Source: Clostridia bacterium
GTDB lineage: Bacteria; Bacillota_A; Clostridia; Christensenellales; Aristaeellaceae
Direction: 5' to 3'
NCBI GenBank assembly: GCA_017412025.1
Contig: JAFQOY010000190.1
Span: forward strand, 1 to 23,681
DNA length: 23,681 nt
Below, piece after piece: positions 20,410-23,681 of the stretch (position 1 is the first letter of the stretch; every line of letters begins with the position of its first letter). The notes under the pieces were generated by a model. The model was not told the origin of the DNA, did no database searches, and saw only the letters and a program-made list of their open reading frames with translations. Made by a program: the position numbers and the translations under genes.

Positions 20410-22992
20410 TTGAATCAATACAACGTAACCGGCATGAGCTGCGCTGCATGCAGCGCGCGCGTTGAAAAGGCCGTATCCGCCGTCCCCGGCGTAACGGCAT
20501 GCTCCGTCAGCCTGCTGACCAACTCCATGGGCGTTGAGGGCAGCGCATCCAGCGCCGCCGTCGTCGCCGCCGTGGAAGCTGCAGGCTACGGCGCATCCCT
20601 GAAGGGAGAGCCCGGTGCGTCCGCCTCCCCGTCCTCCGCGCCCGGCGAGGACGCGCTGGCAGACCGCGAAACCCCCGTACTCAAAAAGCGGCTGATCGCC
20701 TCGCTCGGCTTCCTGATCGTACTGATGTACTTCTCCATGGGCTATGCCATGTGGGGCTGGCCAGCGCCCGCCTTCTTCCATGGCAATCCCGTCGCGCTGG
20801 GGCTTTTGCAGCTGCTGCTCTCGGCGATCGTCATGGTCATCAACCAGAAGTTCTTCATCAGCGGCTTCAGGGGGCTCATGCACAGAGCGCCCAACATGGA
20901 TACGCTCGTCGCCCTTGGCTCCGGCGCATCCTTTATCTACAGCACATACGCGCTCTTTGCGATGAGCAGCGCGCAGGCGCGCGGTGATTTTTCTGCCGCA
21001 GCGCATTACGTGCATGAATTCTACTTTGAGTCCGCCGCGATGATCCTCGCGCTCATCACCGTGGGCAAGATGCTTGAAGCGCGCTCCAAGGGCAAGACGA
21101 CCGACGCGCTCCGCAGCCTGATGAAGCTCGCGCCCAAAACCGCCGTGCTTGAGCGCGGCGGACAGGAAATCACCGTGCCGATTGAGCAGGTGCGCAAGGG
21201 CGACGTCTTCCTCGTCCGCCCGGGCGAAAATATCCCGGTGGACGGCGTCGTGCTTGAGGGCGAGAGCGCGGTGAACGAATCCGCACTGACCGGCGAAAGC
21301 ATCCCGGTGGACAAGGCGCCGGGCGACGCCGTCTCCGCTGCGACGGTCAACCAGTCCGGCTTCCTGCGCTGCGAAGCGACGCATGTGGGCGAGGATACCA
21401 CGCTCTCCCAGATCATCAAACTGGTCTCCGACGCCGCCGCGACCAAGGCGCCGATCGCCAAGGTCGCCGACCGCGTGTCCGGCGTATTCGTCCCCGCCGT
21501 CATCTCCATCGCCGCCGTCACCATCGCCGTCTGGCTCCTTGCCGGGCAGAGCATCGGCTTCGCGCTGGCGCGCGGCATCTCCGTGCTGGTCATCAGCTGT
21601 CCCTGCGCGCTCGGCCTGGCCACGCCCGTGGCCATCATGGTCGCAAGCGGCATGGGCGCGAAAAACGGCATCCTCTTCAAAACCGCCACATCCCTTGAAG
21701 AGACCGGAAAGACGCAGATCGTCGCCCTTGACAAGACCGGCACGATCACCAAAGGCGAGCCCAGCGTCACCGATCTCCTCCCCTGCCCCGGCGTGAGCGA
21801 AACGGAGCTGCTCTCCCTCGCCGCCGCGCTTGAGCAGAAGAGCGAGCATCCCCTCGCCCGCGCTGTGATGCAGCGTGCCCAGGCGGACGGCGTATTCATC
21901 GCCGATGTGAGCGACTTCGCCGCCCTGCCCGGAAACGGCCTGACCGCGCGCCTTGACGGCGCAAAGCTCACCGGCGGCAGCCTCAGATACATGCAGACCG
22001 TCGCCAGAATCAGCCCCGAGATGAAAAAGCACGCCAACCAGCTCGCCGAAGAGGGCAAAACCCCTCTGCTCTTCGCCAAAGACCATGCGCTGCTGGGCAT
22101 GATCGCCGTGGCCGACGTCATCAAGGAGGACAGCGCCGAGGCCATCCGCGCGCTTCAGCGCATGGGCATTCACGTCGTCATGCTCACCGGCGACAACGCG
22201 CGCACCGCGCGCGCCATCGGGCGCGAGGCCGGCGTAGACGAGGTCATCGCAGGCGTGCTGCCCGACGGCAAGGAAAGCGTCATCCGCAGGCTGAAGGAAA
22301 AAGGCAAGGTCGCCATGGTCGGCGACGGCATCAACGACGCCCCCGCCCTCACCCGCGCGGATATCGGCGTCGCCATCGGCGCAGGCACGGATATCGCCAT
22401 CGACGCGGCGGACGTCGTGCTGATGCACAGCCGTCTTTCCGACGTGCCCGCCGCCATCCGCCTGAGCCGCGCGGCGCTCAAAAACATTCACGAGAACCTG
22501 TTCTGGGCGTTCTTCTACAACGTCATTGGCATTCCGCTGGCCGCCGGCGTGTTTTATCCCTTGCTCGGCTGGAAGCTCAATCCCATGTTCGGCGCGGCCG
22601 CGATGAGCCTGTCGAGCTTCTGCGTGGTCTCCAACGCTCTGAGACTGAATCTTTTTAAGCTGCATTCTGCAGGAAAAGATAAAAAACTGAGCCGGACCTA
22701 TTCCGGCGCGCTGCTCCCGGAGATAAGCATCCCCCTGAGCGGCGACACCATCATTGAAGAAGACATGAAGGAGGAACAAACCATGGAAAAGACGATGAAG
22801 ATCGAAGGCATGATGTGCATGCACTGCGAAGCCCGCGTCAAGAAGATTCTTGAAGCGATCGACGGCGTGACCGCCGCTGCCGTCAGCCATACTGCAGGCA
22901 CCGCCGTGCTCACGCTTGAGAAGGACGTGGACAACGCCGTGCTGACCAAGGCGATCGAGGATCAGGACTACAAGGTGCTGGGGATCGAGTAA
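20410..22992 (+). CDS. copA: Copper-exporting P1B-type ATPase CopA with N- and C-terminal HMA domains
   Basis: The product is 860 residues. The TTG start at 20410 is fixed by AGGAGG 7 bases upstream. An N-terminal heavy-metal domain (GMSCAAC, Cys 11 and 14) is followed by a short linker, membrane helices, the actuator domain with TGES, the transmembrane CPC (ISCPCALG) that marks Cu(I) pumps, the phosphorylation site DKTGT, the P1B SEHP motif, TGDN and GDGINDAP. After the last helix pair (near 735) a charged linker leads to a second heavy-metal domain (792-860, MMCMHC). That C-terminal domain is like a free CopZ chaperone and has its own ribosome binding site within the gene. It exports Cu(I) from the cytoplasm. 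It is co-transcribed with csoR. Confidence 0.96.
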   Translation: MNQYNVTGMSCAACSARVEKAVSAVPGVTACSVSLLTNSMGVEGSASSAAVVAAVEAAGYGASLKGEPGASASPSSAPGEDALADRETPVLKKRLIASLGFLIVLMYFSMGYAMWGWPAPAFFHGNPVALGLLQLLLSAIVMVINQKFFISGFRGLMHRAPNMDTLVALGSGASFIYSTYALFAMSSAQARGDFSAAAHYVHEFYFESAAMILALITVGKMLEARSKGKTTDALRSLMKLAPKTAVLERGGQEITVPIEQVRKGDVFLVRPGENIPVDGVVLEGESAVNESALTGESIPVDKAPGDAVSAATVNQSGFLRCEATHVGEDTTLSQIIKLVSDAAATKAPIAKVADRVSGVFVPAVISIAAVTIAVWLLAGQSIGFALARGISVLVISCPCALGLATPVAIMVASGMGAKNGILFKTATSLEETGKTQIVALDKTGTITKGEPSVTDLLPCPGVSETELLSLAAALEQKSEHPLARAVMQRAQADGVFIADVSDFAALPGNGLTARLDGAKLTGGSLRYMQTVARISPEMKKHANQLAEEGKTPLLFAKDHALLGMIAVADVIKEDSAEAIRALQRMGIHVVMLTGDNARTARAIGREAGVDEVIAGVLPDGKESVIRRLKEKGKVAMVGDGINDAPALTRADIGVAIGAGTDIAIDAADVVLMHSRLSDVPAAIRLSRAALKNIHENLFWAFFYNVIGIPLAAGVFYPLLGWKLNPMFGAAAMSLSSFCVVSNALRLNLFKLHSAGKDKKLSRTYSGALLPEISIPLSGDTIIEEDMKEEQTMEKTMKIEGMMCMHCEARVKKILEAIDGVTAAAVSHTAGTAVLTLEKDVDNAVLTKAIEDQDYKVLGIE
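22783..22992 (+). CDS. Candidate internal in-frame start producing a free CopZ-like chaperone (69 aa)
   Basis: Within copA and in the same frame, AAGGAGG (22768-22774) stands 8 bases before the ATG at 22783, an ideal ribosome binding site. Translation from it would give a 69-residue heavy-metal-associated protein ([20 protein letters not shown] at its start) of the size and type of CopZ, which carries Cu(I) to CopA. The upstream linker of about 40 residues is of low conservation type. Either copA and copZ were once separate and fused by loss of a stop, or both the fusion and the free form are made. Expression from this start is not shown. Confidence 0.4.
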   Translation: MEKTMKIEGMMCMHCEARVKKILEAIDGVTAAAVSHTAGTAVLTLEKDVDNAVLTKAIEDQDYKVLGIE

Positions 22993-23005
22993 TACAGGAC
23001 ACGCA

Positions 23006-23035
23006 AAAGGCGCGCAGATATTCTACGCGCCTCTT
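23006..23035 (+). terminator. Terminator of csoR-copA, first copy of an exact 30-bp direct repeat
   Basis: GGCGCG (23009-23014) pairs with CGCGCC (23026-23031), with an inner AGA/TCT, and is followed by CTCTTTGTTT. It starts 13 bases after the copA stop. All 30 bases recur identically at 23254-23283. Confidence 0.8.
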
Positions 23036-23059
23036 TGTTTGCCAGCAAAAGCGCCTCAA

Positions 23060-23211
23060 GCACTCCCTCAGTCTGCCTTCGGCAGCCAGCTCCCTCAAGA
23101 GGGAGCCCTCAACGATACTTATCAGAAATAAGAGAGACATACTCTGATAAGCCGCTTTGATACCTCCCTCAGGAGGGAGGGGGACCGTCCGAAGGACGGT
23201 GGAAGGAGTGC
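23060..23211. repeat. Dispersed palindromic repeat, copy B (about 150 bp)
   Basis: It aligns with copy A at 7344-7494. Copy B has cleaner ends: GCACTCC at the left is the inverse of GGAGTGC at the right. Internal hairpins are CTGCCTTCGGCAG (left), CTCCCTC-AA-GAGGGAG, CTCCCTC-AG-GAGGGAG and ACCGTCC-GAAG-GACGGT (right). The middle contains paired CTTATCAGA and CTGATAAG. It is non-coding. The region 22993-23300 holds only this repeat and the two terminator copies. Confidence 0.8.
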
Positions 23212-23253
23212 CGAACGGGTAATCAACCAGAAAAACGACTTGTGTCGACAATC

Positions 23254-23283
23254 AAAGGCGCGCAGATATTCTACGCGCCTCTT
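23254..23283. terminator. Second copy of the 30-bp terminator, at the 3' end of the HAD gene
   Basis: It is identical to 23006-23035. Here it lies 17 bases after the stop of the converging HAD gene; on that strand the stem is followed only by TTTGATTG, a weak U-tract. Together with copy one it brackets repeat copy B. Confidence 0.7.
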
Positions 23284-23300
23284 ATTATTTGAGCTGTCTT

Positions 23301-23681
23301 TTACAGGTAGGGAATCATGTCGGCCAGACGGCCAAAGATCAGGTGCGGCTCGACGTCGGAGTTTTCCACCGTCTCCATCGTCGCCTCGCCGGAGAGGACG
23401 AGGATGCCGGTCATGCCGTGGTTGACGCCGGTAGCCACGTCGGTATACAGGCGGTCGCCGACCATCGCCATCTCCTCGAGCTGAAAGCCCGTGCGCATGA
23501 GCGCCTCGTCAACGATGCCCTTGTACGGCTTGCCGAGGATCACGTCCGCCTTGCGGCCCGTGCTCGCCTCGATGAACGCCATGATCGCGCCCATGTCGGG
23601 AATGAAGCCGGTTTCGGTCGGACAGTTGAAGTCCGGATGCGTAGCGATATATGGCTTTCCGTAGCGGATATAGTCGCAGAC
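23301..23681 (-). CDS. HAD-IIA family hydrolase (NagD-like), C-terminal part only
   Basis: The last 126 residues are visible; the N-terminus lies beyond the right edge. The frame enters as VCDYIRYGKPYIATHPDFNC and ends at TAA 23301. The blocks CPTETGFIPDMGAI, ILGKPYKGIVDEAL and MAMVGDRLYTDVATG are typical of the HAD-IIA group (NagD, AraL, phosphoglycolate-type phosphatases); the last block is HAD motif IV with its conserved Asp pair. The GKPY Lys is motif III. It probably dephosphorylates a small sugar phosphate or acts as a metabolite-repair phosphatase; the substrate is not predictable. Confidence 0.9.
   Translation of the reverse strand, partial: VCDYIRYGKPYIATHPDFNCPTETGFIPDMGAIMAFIEASTGRKADVILGKPYKGIVDEALMRTGFQLEEMAMVGDRLYTDVATGVNHGMTGILVLSGEATMETVENSDVEPHLIFGRLADMIPYL

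Noticed and set aside
20410..20700. Programmed frameshift in copA as in Escherichia coli, giving a chaperone from the N-terminal domain
   Set aside because: I saw no slippery heptamer followed by a nearby out-of-frame stop and strong structure; the internal start near the C-terminus is the better candidate.
20095..22890. A 931-codon open frame antisense to csoR-copA, and similarly long antisense frames over polA (7419-9602), mnmG (18051-20030) and the reductase (14905-16752)
   Set aside because: These have no recognisable domains, biased composition (His, Arg, Ala, Gly rich) and lie opposite genes of certain identity. They arise from GC-rich third codon positions.

Overview
The window looks like chromosomal DNA from a GC-rich Clostridia-type Firmicute, probably from an anaerobic gut lineage. 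The gene families (PolA without a proofreading site, the CsoR-CopA pair, DUF5685, a YdjG/YdjI-like pair, an extracytoplasmic flavoprotein reductase), the strong AGGAGG-type ribosome binding sites, the TTG/GTG starts and the sigma-A-type promoters all fit. A finer taxonomic call is not supportable from the sequence alone. No rRNA, tRNA, CRISPR array, transposase or phage gene was seen.

Layout. 1-7200, all on the minus strand: an SPFH (YdjI-like) gene cut by the left edge, preceded in its operon by a YdjG-like zinc-ribbon membrane protein; an orphan 108-aa gene; a DUF5685 gene translationally coupled to a J-domain protein with a Cys-rich tail; and a zinc-uptake operon znuA-znuC-znuB with 4-bp overlaps. 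7201-7637: intergenic DNA holding a palindromic dispersed repeat and the polA promoter. 7638-13304, plus strand: polA, coaE, a membrane-anchored lytic transglycosylase and an orphan oligopeptide-type solute-binding protein, ending in a clear terminator. 13348-17666, minus strand: a MATE exporter, then a secreted FMN/FAD reductase with a MerR-family regulator upstream of it. 17667-18089: intergenic with a second palindromic repeat type. 18090-19973, plus strand: mnmG. 20024-22992, plus strand: a copper-response operon, csoR-copA, behind a near-ideal CsoR operator; copA carries a C-terminal CopZ-like domain with its own internal ribosome binding site. 22993-23300: a terminator present in two exact 30-bp copies that bracket a second copy of the dispersed repeat. 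23301-23681, minus strand: the C-terminal part of a HAD-IIA phosphatase.

The most interesting regulatory observation is an 18-bp sequence found twice with 16 matches. One copy lies inside the 19-bp spacer of the reductase promoter, the classic MerR architecture. The other lies just upstream of the MerR gene's own ribosome binding site. This suggests a self-contained, ligand-responsive respiratory or detoxifying reductase module. The other item worth following is copA, which may yield both the pump and a free CopZ chaperone from one reading frame. I found no large new defence or mobile system; most of the window is core and housekeeping DNA.
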